This document shows, in pieces, positions 12,876 through 20,218 of a stretch of DNA of 64,000 nucleotides. Under the pieces are notes generated by a model. It was given only the letters and a program-made list of their open reading frames with translations. It was not told where the DNA came from and made no database searches. Position numbers and translations under genes: made by a program. The DNA is from JAMQPK01 sp963782595 (GTDB lineage Bacteria; Acidobacteriota; Vicinamibacteria; Vicinamibacterales; JAMQPK01). Each line of letters begins with the position of its first letter. The first letter of the stretch is position 1. The stretch spans positions 434,001 to 498,000 of the forward strand of contig CAWAKJ010000001.1 of NCBI GenBank assembly GCA_963782595.1. Reading direction: 5' to 3'.

Positions 12876-14150
12876 CTAGCCCTCGATCCTGATGATGCGC
12901 CGTTCCCGCTGGCCCTTGCGCAGCACGATCACCGCACGCCCGATCGCGTCGGCCATTGTCACGCGTCCGCGCTCGTCATTGAGACGCCGATCGTTGACGT
13001 ACAGTCCGCCCTGCTTGATCAACCGGACGGCCTCGCCCTTCGACGCCGCGAGACCCGCAGCAACAGCAAGCTCCGCGGCGCCGATGCCGTTCTCAATCGA
13101 TGCCGCCGCGATCGAGATGGACGGTGCGTCATCGAAGACCATCAAGATGTCTTCAGGGGCCGCGTTTGTCAGCGAACCGCTGAAGAGTACGTCCGCGGCT
13201 CGCTCGGCGCGCGAAACCTGCTCCGGGCCGTGCACCATGGCCGTGACCACTCGTGCGAGCTCGCGTTGCGCCTCGCGGCGCTCGGGAGCGTTCTGGGTCT
13301 CGCGCTCGAGCTGGCTGATCTCGTCCTGAGATTTGAACGTGAAGAATTTCAGGTACGTCAGGACATCGCGATCGTCTGTGTTGAACCAGAACTGGTAGAA
13401 GCGGAACGGTGAGGTGCGTGCCGCATCGAGCCAGACGGCGCCCGCTTCTGTCTTGCCAAATTTCGTCCCGCTCGACGTCATCAGCAGCGGCGAGACCAGG
13501 CCGTGCGCCTGAGCGCCGCGCAGCTTCCTGATGAGGTCAGTCCCGCCGACGATGTTGCCCCATTGATCGCTGCCGCCGACTTGCAGCCGGCAGTTGAAGC
13601 GATCGTGCAGCACGAGGAAGTCATAGGCCTGCAACAGCGAGTAGCTGAATTCGGTGTACGAAATCCCCTCCTCGCTTTCGATACGCCGCTTGACCGACTC
13701 TTTCGCGAGCAGATAGTTGACGGTGAAGAACTTCCCGACGTCGCGGAGAAACTCCATCGCGCTCATCGAGTGCAGCCACTCTCCGTTATCGACAAGTCGC
13801 GCCGGGTTGGTCGGCGCATGGAAATCGAGAAACCGTTCGAGCTGCGCGCCAATGGCGCGCACGTTCGCGTCGACCGCCTCCCGGCTCTGCAGCGTGCGCT
13901 CAGCGGTCTTGCCGCTCGGATCGCCGATCATGCCGGTGCCGCCACCCACCAGGGCGATCGGCGAGTGGCCAGCGCGCTGAAGACGCGCCAGCGCCATCAT
14001 CTGCATGAGGTGGCCGACATGCAGGCTGGACGCCGTGGGATCGAACCCCGCATACGCCACGACCGTCTCGTGCCGAAGCAGTTCCTTCGCGCCCTGCGTC
14101 GCGTCGTACACGAGGCCGCGCCATTCAAGTTCGGAGAACAGATCGCTCAT
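12876..14150 (-). CDS. tyrS: tyrosyl-tRNA synthetase
   Basis: 424 residues from the ATG at 14150, the start that gives the usual TyrRS opening MSDLFSELEWRGL and the usual length. ATGs at 14159 and 14165 are in frame but would crowd the divergent gene at 14172. Class I signature HVGH (44-47), the tyrosine-site motif GGSDQWGNI (192-200) and a KFGKT version of KMSKS (230-234) are visible. A C-terminal S4 RNA-binding domain follows (EAVRLIKQGGLYVNDRRL). It charges tRNA-Tyr in the cytoplasm. No clear Shine-Dalgarno sequence is seen. Confidence 0.95.
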   Translation of the reverse strand: MSDLFSELEWRGLVYDATQGAKELLRHETVVAYAGFDPTASSLHVGHLMQMMALARLQRAGHSPIALVGGGTGMIGDPSGKTAERTLQSREAVDANVRAIGAQLERFLDFHAPTNPARLVDNGEWLHSMSAMEFLRDVGKFFTVNYLLAKESVKRRIESEEGISYTEFSYSLLQAYDFLVLHDRFNCRLQVGGSDQWGNIVGGTDLIRKLRGAQAHGLVSPLLMTSSGTKFGKTEAGAVWLDAARTSPFRFYQFWFNTDDRDVLTYLKFFTFKSQDEISQLERETQNAPERREAQRELARVVTAMVHGPEQVSRAERAADVLFSGSLTNAAPEDILMVFDDAPSISIAAASIENGIGAAELAVAAGLAASKGEAVRLIKQGGLYVNDRRLNDERGRVTMADAIGRAVIVLRKGQRERRIIRIEG

Positions 14151-14171
14151 TGAGTCCATTATCATAATGCT

Positions 14172-14987
14172 GTGCTGGTCAGCCGGCGCGCGGCGCTCAA
14201 TACTCTGATGGCGGGCGGAGTGGGCACAGTGATAGGCGGAGCTGCCTACGGAGTGGCGTATTCGCGCCATCAGATACAGGTGCTCCGCGGTACGGTTTCC
14301 GTCTCCGGTTTGAGTCCGGTCCTCGACGGCCTTCGCGTTGGTCTCATCACCGATCTGCATCACAGCGAGATGGTCCCAGTGAGCGATGTGGTGCGCGCCG
14401 CCTCATTGATGAGTGCCGAACGTCCCGACTTGATCGTACTCGGGGGCGACTATGTGACCTGGGCCGACCGGCACTACATTGGCCCGTGTTCCGAAGCGCT
14501 GGCAGGGTTGACGGCCCCCTTCGGCGTCTATGCCGTCGTCGGCAACCACGATGATGACCGGGACATGCCGGCCGCACTCATCGCGCACGGCTACGAAGTG
14601 CTCCGCGACGCCCGCACCACGGTGCACATTCGCGGCGAAAAGATCGACCTCGTCGGCGTGCGGTACTGGACGCGCCGGGCACGAGACATCGCCCGTCTGA
14701 TGCGTGGCTCGGAGTCGACCGCGATTCTCCTCGCACACGACCCCCGCCGCCTCGACGAGGCCGTCGGCCTGAAAATATCGCTCGTGCTGTCGGGTCACAC
14801 CCACGGCGGCCAGGTCGTGCTGCCCGGCTTCGGCGCTGTTGCCGCGAGAAAGTTCCCGTTCATTGCGGGCAGCGGCCGCCGCGATAACACGTCCATCTTC
14901 GTCAGCCGCGGCGTCGGCACGGTGTATGTCCCATACCGCCTGAACTGCCCGCCCGATGTGTCGGTGATTACGCTGAAGAGCGCGTAG
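14172..14987 (+). CDS. YkuE-like metallophosphoesterase, probable Tat or membrane-anchored export
   Basis: 271 residues from a GTG start. The N-terminus SRRAALNTLMAGGVGTV resembles a Tat signal (twin Arg followed by a hydrophobic stretch). The calcineurin-like metal motifs are in order: DLHH (58-61), GGDYVTW, GNHDDD, LAHDP and LSGHTHGGQV. This is the family of membrane-associated phosphodiesterases such as YkuE. The substrate is unknown. Its start lies only 21 bp from the tyrS start on the other strand, so promoters must overlap coding sequence. It converges on purN with a shared terminator. Confidence 0.82.
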   Translation: MLVSRRAALNTLMAGGVGTVIGGAAYGVAYSRHQIQVLRGTVSVSGLSPVLDGLRVGLITDLHHSEMVPVSDVVRAASLMSAERPDLIVLGGDYVTWADRHYIGPCSEALAGLTAPFGVYAVVGNHDDDRDMPAALIAHGYEVLRDARTTVHIRGEKIDLVGVRYWTRRARDIARLMRGSESTAILLAHDPRRLDEAVGLKISLVLSGHTHGGQVVLPGFGAVAARKFPFIAGSGRRDNTSIFVSRGVGTVYVPYRLNCPPDVSVITLKSA

Positions 14988-14988
14988 T

Positions 14989-15055
14989 GAGAAACGGTTC
15001 CGGGATCCGTTTTTCGCCTGATTCCCTAGAAAAACGGATCCCGGAACCGTTTCTC
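14989..15055. terminator. 27-bp perfect hairpin terminator between metallophosphoesterase and purN
   Basis: Arms 14989-15015 and 15029-15055 are perfect complements over 27 bp with a 13-nt loop, beginning GAGAAACGGTTCCGGGATCC. They include T5 and A5 runs. It begins one base after the upstream stop and reaches into the purN stop codon. It is clearly related to the repeat at 17458-17507, so it is both a likely terminator and a member of a repeat family. Confidence 0.8.
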
Positions 15056-15707
15056 AGAGGCGCAGCACCCTTCGACCCTCCAGTCGCCAACGACCGCTCA
15101 AAATCAGCTGGATGGCTATCGGATACAAGCGATGTTCTTCCTCCAGTATCCGCGCAGCCAACATATCGGCATCGTCTTCGTCGTTGACCGGCACAGGTGC
15201 CTGCGCCACGATGGGCCCTCCATCAAGCTCGGCAGACACCATGTGCACGGTTGCGCCGGTCCACCTCACACCGTGCTGCCACGCTTGATACTGCGCGTTC
15301 GTCCCGGGAAATGACGGAAGTAGCGACGGGTGGATGTTGAGGATCGCGTTGGGAAACGCCTCGACGAACACCGGGCTGAGAAGGCGCATGAAACCCGCGA
15401 GACAGACGAGGCTGACCCCCCTGGTTTTCAGCTCGGCAATCAGCGCCCGGTCGTATTCCTCTCGTGCCTTGTTCCGATGATCTATCACCACAGTGTCGAT
15501 TTGAGCCGCCCGGGCATGCTCCAGACCGGCTGCACCTGCGTTGTTCGAGATGACGACCGCAACTTCCGCCGCAATGCGGCCCGCCCGCACAGCATCGATA
15601 ATCGCCTGAAGATTCGAACCTCGACCGGAGATCAACACACCAAGCCTGCGGTTGGGGTCTGACCCCCGTACTGTACCGGGGTCAGACCCCATGTTTTGAT
15701 TGGGCAT
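15054..15707 (-). CDS. purN: phosphoribosylglycinamide formyltransferase
   Basis: 217 residues from the ATG at 15707, preceded by AAGGTGG 8 bases upstream; an in-frame ATG at 15692 is the alternative. It formylates GAR with 10-formyl-THF in the third purine step. Visible motifs are GVLISGRGSNLQAI (substrate-binding start), VCLAGFMRLLSP, NIHPSLLPSFPG (catalytic Asn/His) and TVHMVSAELDGGPI (catalytic Asp). The first about 18 residues (GSDPGTVRGSDP) are encoded by an inserted palindromic repeat (15654-15690), so the original start was changed. In an ordinary operon it would follow purM directly; here a RAYT gene lies between. Confidence 0.93.
   Translation of the reverse strand: MPNQNMGSDPGTVRGSDPNRRLGVLISGRGSNLQAIIDAVRAGRIAAEVAVVISNNAGAAGLEHARAAQIDTVVIDHRNKAREEYDRALIAELKTRGVSLVCLAGFMRLLSPVFVEAFPNAILNIHPSLLPSFPGTNAQYQAWQHGVRWTGATVHMVSAELDGGPIVAQAPVPVNDEDDADMLAARILEEEHRLYPIAIQLILSGRWRLEGRRVLRL
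15654..15690. repeat. REP-type palindrome at the purN start
   Basis: Arms GGGGTCTGACCCCCGTAC (15654-15671) and GTACCGGGGTCAGACCCC (15673-15690) with a single-base spacer and one mismatch. The core GGGGTCTGACCCC is shared with 16294-16330 and 33456-33468. It codes for N-terminal residues of PurN and lies 46 bp before the RAYT start codon. Confidence 0.85.
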
Positions 15708-15736
15708 CGTTATTGCCACCTTGCTGACCGAGAAAA

Positions 15737-16339
15737 ATGGCGAGATCCCGTCGCTGCACCTTAGGCAATCATGTGTATCACGTGATGAATCGGGGCGCAA
15801 AACGCTCGATTCTCTTTGCGAATGCCAGCGACTATCTCCTTTTCGAGAGGACGATGGAATCAGCACTCGCTCATCGTTCGATGCGAATTCTTGCGTACTG
15901 CCTCATGCCAACGCATTTTCATTTATTGCTATGGCCGCGAGCCGACGGCGACGTGTCACAGTTCCTCAAATGGCTAACCGCTACGCATGCCAGACGCTGG
16001 CACGAGGTTCACGGAACTGTCGGATGTGGCGCAGTCTACCAATCCCGTTTCAGGTGCGTTTGGGTGGAGAACGACGAACAGCTGCTGCGCACATGGGCAT
16101 ACATCGAGCGAAACGCACTCACTGCAGACCTAGCTGTGCGAGCGGAAGATTGGAGATGGTGCAGTCTCTGGAGGCGCATACGCGGTCCGCATCCCCTTCC
16201 GCTCTGCGAAGCCCCACTGAAATTACCAGGCGACTGGCTGGAGGTGCTGAACGCCCAAACAAATGGCGGCAACAACGTTCGGCGGCGTCGATTGGGGTCT
16301 GACCCCCGTACCGGTACGGGGGTCAGACCCGCAGACTAA
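15737..16339 (+). mobile_element. REP-associated tyrosine transposase (RAYT, TnpA-REP family)
   Basis: 200 residues of the IS200-like Y1 transposase superfamily. Seen are NHVYHVMNRGAKRSILF at the N-terminus, the HUH metal motif in LAYCLMPTHFHLLLWP (about residues 52-67) and AYIERNALTADL with WCSLWRR in the C-terminal part, all typical of RAYTs. A Tyr in the AYIERN helix is the likely nucleophile. RAYTs cut and join single-stranded REP hairpins. Matching palindromes lie on both sides (15654-15690, 16294-16330); the right one encodes its last residues (GSDPRTGTGVRPAD). It sits opposite in strand between purM and purN, its stop overlapping that of purM by 3 bp. Confidence 0.88.
16294..16330. repeat. 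REP-type palindrome at the RAYT 3' end / purM end
   Basis: A perfect 36-bp palindrome: GGGTCTGACCCCCGTACC (16295-16312) and its reverse complement (16313-16330), preceded by one more G. It lies inside the 3' end of the RAYT gene, 5 bp from the purM stop. Confidence 0.88.
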
Positions 16340-17439
16340 CGAACGCGGAGAGTTTCGGCCGAGAACTCCAGGCCTTTTGGCGCAATAACGACGCGACTGG
16401 TTGGACTTTTCTCTACGTGCCCTGCGCGGACCGCTTTAAACGGGAACGACTGCGCTACGTCTAGCACCGTCGCGACATCTTTCTCGGGCACATAAATCGC
16501 GAATCCCGCGCCCATATTGAGGTTGCCGTATGCCTCCGCGTCGCCCATGTTGCCGGTCGCCTGGATGAAGTCGAACACCGGCTGCGGAACCGGAACGTTG
16601 TCGATGACATAGGCGAAGGGCTCGGGCGATCGCATCAGCTTGCGCCAGCCGTGACCGGTGATATTCACCGCATAGTGCATGTCGACCCCGCGATTCAGGC
16701 AGTCTTCGACGACGCCGACATAGATGTGCGTGGGGTCCAGCAGGGCCTCGCCGTAAAGGCGGCCGTCAGACAACGGCGTCAGGAATCCATGGGCCGCACG
16801 TTCGGCCACGGCACGCGCCAGTGTCAAACCGTTGGCGTGGATGCCGGAGCTGGCGAACATCACGATCGCGTCTCCGGGCTGGATGTTGCCGCGGATGAGG
16901 CGTTCCTTCGGCTTCACCACGCCGATGGCAGATCCCGCCAGCACCACGGTCGCAGTTTCGACGATGCCGCTGAGGGTCGGCGTCTCGCCGCCCCCCCAGG
17001 TACACCGCGCAAGCATACACGCGCGGCGCCATCCCTCGACGAGATCGGCGGCACGACGCTCATCGTGGAACCACTCCGACGAACCCGCACCAAGGTGCAT
17101 CGCGACGGCGAGGGGCAGTGCACCGACCGTAATCATGTCGTTCACGATCATCGCGACGGTGTCTTGCGCGATGCTGTCGTAGTGCGAGCGCGTGGGGACG
17201 AGCCGATACATGGCATCCGCCACGAGGTTCTTGGTGCCCAGCCCTTCCTCGACATGGGCCAGAAAGCTGTCCGGGGTCTCGATGAGGTACGCGCTCTCGC
17301 CGCGACTCGCCGAGACCTCGGTCATGCCGAGCCGATTCATCTCGCCGGCAGTCGCTCGACCGGCCAACTGGGCCCGCCGTTTGAACGGATCCAGCGCGCC
17401 GTAATCGACGCCCGAGCCGGCGTAAGTCATGCGTTCCAT
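16336..17439 (-). CDS. purM: phosphoribosylformylglycinamidine cyclo-ligase (AIR synthase), divergent
   Basis: 367 residues, slightly longer than the usual about 345. It closes the imidazole ring of AIR with ATP. PurM-superfamily motifs are seen in order: YAGSGVDYGALDPFKR, EEGLGTKNLVADAM, DTVAMIVNDMITVGALPL, GGGETPTLSGIV, MFASSGIHANGLTLAR, LLDPTHIYVGVV, NITGHGWRKLMR and NLNMGAGFAIYVP. Several differ from the textbook PurM (EEGLGTK for DGVGTK). Position between purF/HEAT and purN supports the assignment; another PurM-fold enzyme is less likely. ATG at 17430 is an alternative start. It lies downstream of a hairpin repeat. Confidence 0.85.
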   Translation of the reverse strand: MERMTYAGSGVDYGALDPFKRRAQLAGRATAGEMNRLGMTEVSASRGESAYLIETPDSFLAHVEEGLGTKNLVADAMYRLVPTRSHYDSIAQDTVAMIVNDMITVGALPLAVAMHLGAGSSEWFHDERRAADLVEGWRRACMLARCTWGGGETPTLSGIVETATVVLAGSAIGVVKPKERLIRGNIQPGDAIVMFASSGIHANGLTLARAVAERAAHGFLTPLSDGRLYGEALLDPTHIYVGVVEDCLNRGVDMHYAVNITGHGWRKLMRSPEPFAYVIDNVPVPQPVFDFIQATGNMGDAEAYGNLNMGAGFAIYVPEKDVATVLDVAQSFPFKAVRAGHVEKSPTSRVVIAPKGLEFSAETLRVR

Positions 17440-17457
17440 CAGGATTGTCTCGACCAG

Positions 17458-17507
17458 GAAACCGCTCCGGGAGCCTTTTTCGCGAAATCGCTCCCGGAGC
17501 CTTTTTC
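17458..17507. repeat. hairpin repeat between the HEAT gene and purM
   Basis: Contains CTCCGGGAGC (17465-17474) and GCTCCCGGAG (17490-17499), which pair, each followed by CTTTTTC. Its opening GAAACCGCTCCGGGAGCC and spacing match the hairpin at 14989-15055 (GAAACGGTTCCGGGATCC), so both belong to one family. It begins at the stop codon of the HEAT gene and may attenuate or stabilise the pur mRNA. Confidence 0.7.
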
Positions 17508-18724
17508 TAGAACTCCAGCTTTTCGATCAGCGCCTGGCCGACTGTGCGCGTCGGGGAAGATTCCGCGGCCTGCCAGTAGCCGCGGCGCACGGCAGCGAAG
17601 AAACTCTCCTCTTCGTAGTCCTCTTCGAGCATGTCGAAGCCTTCGGCAATCAAATCGATTGCGGCATCAGCGTTCTTGTAGGTCTCGAGGAACGAGAGCA
17701 TCAGCGGAGTGTTCCGGACGGCAACAGTCCCCGCGCCCAGCGCCATCGGTGCTCGCGGCGGATCGACCGAGGCGATGCCAACGTCGAAGAACTGCGCCAG
17801 CACCTGGGTATGACCGGCATTGGCCAGAGCCACCAGCGCGGCGACCGAGTTGCGCAGCAGCTCCTGGTATCCAGCCGTTTTATCTGCGAATTTCAGCGTC
17901 TCGACCACATACGACAGGTGCGACTCGCAATTGATCCCGACCAGGCAGATGGCCGCAGCAACCGCGGGCTGAGTCTCGCGTTCGGCCGAGCGCTGCAGCG
18001 ACGCGAGCGTCTCCATGGCGCGTTTATCCTTCAGCTTGCCGAGCGCGATGACGGCATCGACCTGAAGCGGGCCGGTCTGCTGCGCGACCTTCATGAGCGG
18101 CTCGACCGCATATGCCGCGCGGTGATCTCCCAGCGCCTCGATGACGGCGCTCCTGAAGAAGTCCTCACCTCGTACCACTTGAGAAAGCAGCGTCTCGCGC
18201 ACGCGCGTGTCGCTGCCTTGTGCCGCGAGCGCGCGAATCAGAGCAGGCCGGACGAACTCGCTCACTTCGCGGTCGAGCGCCTTCAACAACTCGGGAATCA
18301 TCGCTGGCGTCGGATGGTGCTCGTAATACATGTAGGCAACCGTCCGCAGCCGGTCATTGGGATTGCTGACAACTTCGCGGATCAGCGGTTCGGTCCGCGC
18401 GTCGTTGAATGCGGTCAGCAGCACGAGCGCGCGGAATCGGACGAACTGATCCTTGTGGCCCTCCACTGCGCGGAGCAAGGCCGGCGTCACCAACTCGGCC
18501 GGCGCGCGTCGCAACGTACGTGCGGCGTTCATTCTGATTGGGAATTCCAGATTCCCGAGAGAATCGACTGCGCGTTGAATGGCTTCGGGAGAGGCCGCCT
18601 CCGGACCACGTTCCTGCGCTGGAGCCGGACCCGTCGCGCCTGCCTGGCCGGAGACGCCTCGAGCCGTCGCCAGCGCCAGCGCACAGGAGATCGCGAAGAT
18701 GAGAGCGCTACGTGTTGACCGCAT
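17507..18724 (-). CDS. exported HEAT-repeat protein inside the purine operon
   Basis: 405 residues with a signal peptide (SALIFAISCALALATARG) and a Pro/Ala/Glu linker, then at least eight HEAT-type helical repeats (for example AARTLRRAPAELVTPALLRA and RALVLLTAFNDARTEPLIRE). Such repeats form a curved protein-binding scaffold. The signal peptide points to the periplasm or envelope, which is odd among cytosolic purine enzymes. It overlaps the end of purF by 17 bp, so its expression is tied to purine synthesis. No enzyme domain is seen and the function is unknown. Confidence 0.75.
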   Translation of the reverse strand: MRSTRSALIFAISCALALATARGVSGQAGATGPAPAQERGPEAASPEAIQRAVDSLGNLEFPIRMNAARTLRRAPAELVTPALLRAVEGHKDQFVRFRALVLLTAFNDARTEPLIREVVSNPNDRLRTVAYMYYEHHPTPAMIPELLKALDREVSEFVRPALIRALAAQGSDTRVRETLLSQVVRGEDFFRSAVIEALGDHRAAYAVEPLMKVAQQTGPLQVDAVIALGKLKDKRAMETLASLQRSAERETQPAVAAAICLVGINCESHLSYVVETLKFADKTAGYQELLRNSVAALVALANAGHTQVLAQFFDVGIASVDPPRAPMALGAGTVAVRNTPLMLSFLETYKNADAAIDLIAEGFDMLEEDYEEESFFAAVRRGYWQAAESSPTRTVGQALIEKLEF

Positions 18725-20204
18725 CGGTGTCGAGCTTCAGCGCCAACTGAAGGTACGCAGCTTCATTGCGGGGGAACGCCACCGGGTATTGTCCGGTATA
18801 GCAGGAGGTGCAATATGCCGAGCGCCTCGAGCCGACGGCAGAAAGCATGCCTTCCAGGCTCAGATATCCGAGACTGTCCGCGCCGATGTACTTCTGAATC
18901 TCTTCGAGCGTATGCGTGGCCCCAATCAACTCCGACCGACGAGGGGTATCAACACCGTAGAAGCAGGGTGAAATCGTCGGCGGGCAACTGATGCGCATGT
19001 GCACTTCTTTCGCGCCGGCGGCCTTGACCATCTTCACAATCTTGCGGCTCGTCGTACCGCGCACGAGAGAATCATCGACAAGCACCACGCGCCTGCCGTC
19101 GAGAATACTGCGCACCGGGTTGAGCTTGATCCGCACGCCGAAATGGCGAATCGACTGCTGCGGCTCGATAAACGTGCGGCCGACATAGTGGTTGCGGATG
19201 AGCCCCACGCGCATCGGAATGCCAGACTGCTCCGCGAAGCCGACCGCCGCACACACGCCGGAGTCCGGCACGGGCACGATCACGTCTGCATCCGCCGGTT
19301 GCTCCCGGGCCAGCAGCCGTCCCAGGTTGGTCCGAACTTCGTTCACGCTTTCGCCGAACACGTAGCTGTCAGGCCGGGCGAAATAGACGTGCTCGAACAC
19401 ACACTGCGCCGATGGCGCCGGCGCGAACGGCTTGAACGACTTCACGCCGGCTGCGCTCACGATGATGACCTCCCCGGGTTCCACATCGCGCACGTAGCTG
19501 GCGCCAATCAAATCGAGCGCGCATGTCTCGGAACAGACGATGACGGCGTCGCCGAGCCTGCCGAGGGCCAGTGGACGAAACCCGTGCGGGTCGCGAACGG
19601 CGATCAAGCGATCTTTCGTCATCAGCACGAGCGAGAAGGCTCCCTGGACGCTTGAAATCGCCTCGACGATGGCGTCGTCAACAGACAGTGCGCGCGACCG
19701 CGCATACAGGTGCAGGATGACTTCGGTGTCGGTGCTCGTCTGGAAAATTGATCCGTGCCGTACGAGCTCGTCTCTCAAGTCGTTGGCATTGACGAGATTG
19801 CCGTTGTGACCGATCGCAATCTGTCCGTGGGCGCAGTCGATAAGGATGGGCTGGGCGTTGTCCACTCTGCTGTCGCCGGCAGTCGAATAGCGGACGTGAC
19901 CGATGGCGATAGGACCCGGCAACCGCTCGAGCGTCTTTTCCGAAAACGCGTCGGCAACATACCCCATCGACTTCGAGATGCGCACCTGACTGCCATCGGA
20001 CGCGGCAATGCCGGCGCTCTCCTGGCCCCGGTGCTGCAACGCGTAGAGTCCCAGGTAGGTGAGATTGGCGGCTTCCGGATGGCCGAAAATGCCGAAGACG
20101 CCGCATTCTTCTTTCAGTTTGTCGTGGAGCCCCACCCTCACGACCCGCGCGCCGTCATTCGGCGGCTCGGCTTTGGTTGCAGCGATCATCTGCTTAGTCA
20201 GCAT
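18708..20204 (-). CDS. purF: amidophosphoribosyltransferase
   Basis: 498 residues from the ATG at 20204 (AAGGGA upstream); a longer open frame upstream is non-coding overlap with purL. It makes phosphoribosylamine from PRPP and glutamine, the committed step. The first 33 residues form a propeptide before the nucleophile Cys34 (EECGVFGIFGH). The glutaminase domain has GLYALQHRGQESAGIA and GHVRYSTAGDS. The PRPP loop is VVLVDDSLVRGTTSRKIV. Cysteines in CPPTISPCFYGVD and YCTSCYTGQYP match the Fe-S cluster ligands of the Bacillus-type enzyme. It follows purL by 14 bp. Confidence 0.96.
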   Translation of the reverse strand: MLTKQMIAATKAEPPNDGARVVRVGLHDKLKEECGVFGIFGHPEAANLTYLGLYALQHRGQESAGIAASDGSQVRISKSMGYVADAFSEKTLERLPGPIAIGHVRYSTAGDSRVDNAQPILIDCAHGQIAIGHNGNLVNANDLRDELVRHGSIFQTSTDTEVILHLYARSRALSVDDAIVEAISSVQGAFSLVLMTKDRLIAVRDPHGFRPLALGRLGDAVIVCSETCALDLIGASYVRDVEPGEVIIVSAAGVKSFKPFAPAPSAQCVFEHVYFARPDSYVFGESVNEVRTNLGRLLAREQPADADVIVPVPDSGVCAAVGFAEQSGIPMRVGLIRNHYVGRTFIEPQQSIRHFGVRIKLNPVRSILDGRRVVLVDDSLVRGTTSRKIVKMVKAAGAKEVHMRISCPPTISPCFYGVDTPRRSELIGATHTLEEIQKYIGADSLGYLSLEGMLSAVGSRRSAYCTSCYTGQYPVAFPRNEAAYLQLALKLDTDAVNT

Positions 20205-20218
20205 ATTCGGTCCCTTCG

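Noticed and set aside
16651..17934. 427-codon plus-strand open frame
   Set aside because: Antisense to purM and the HEAT gene; composition is that of a frame shadow with no family match.
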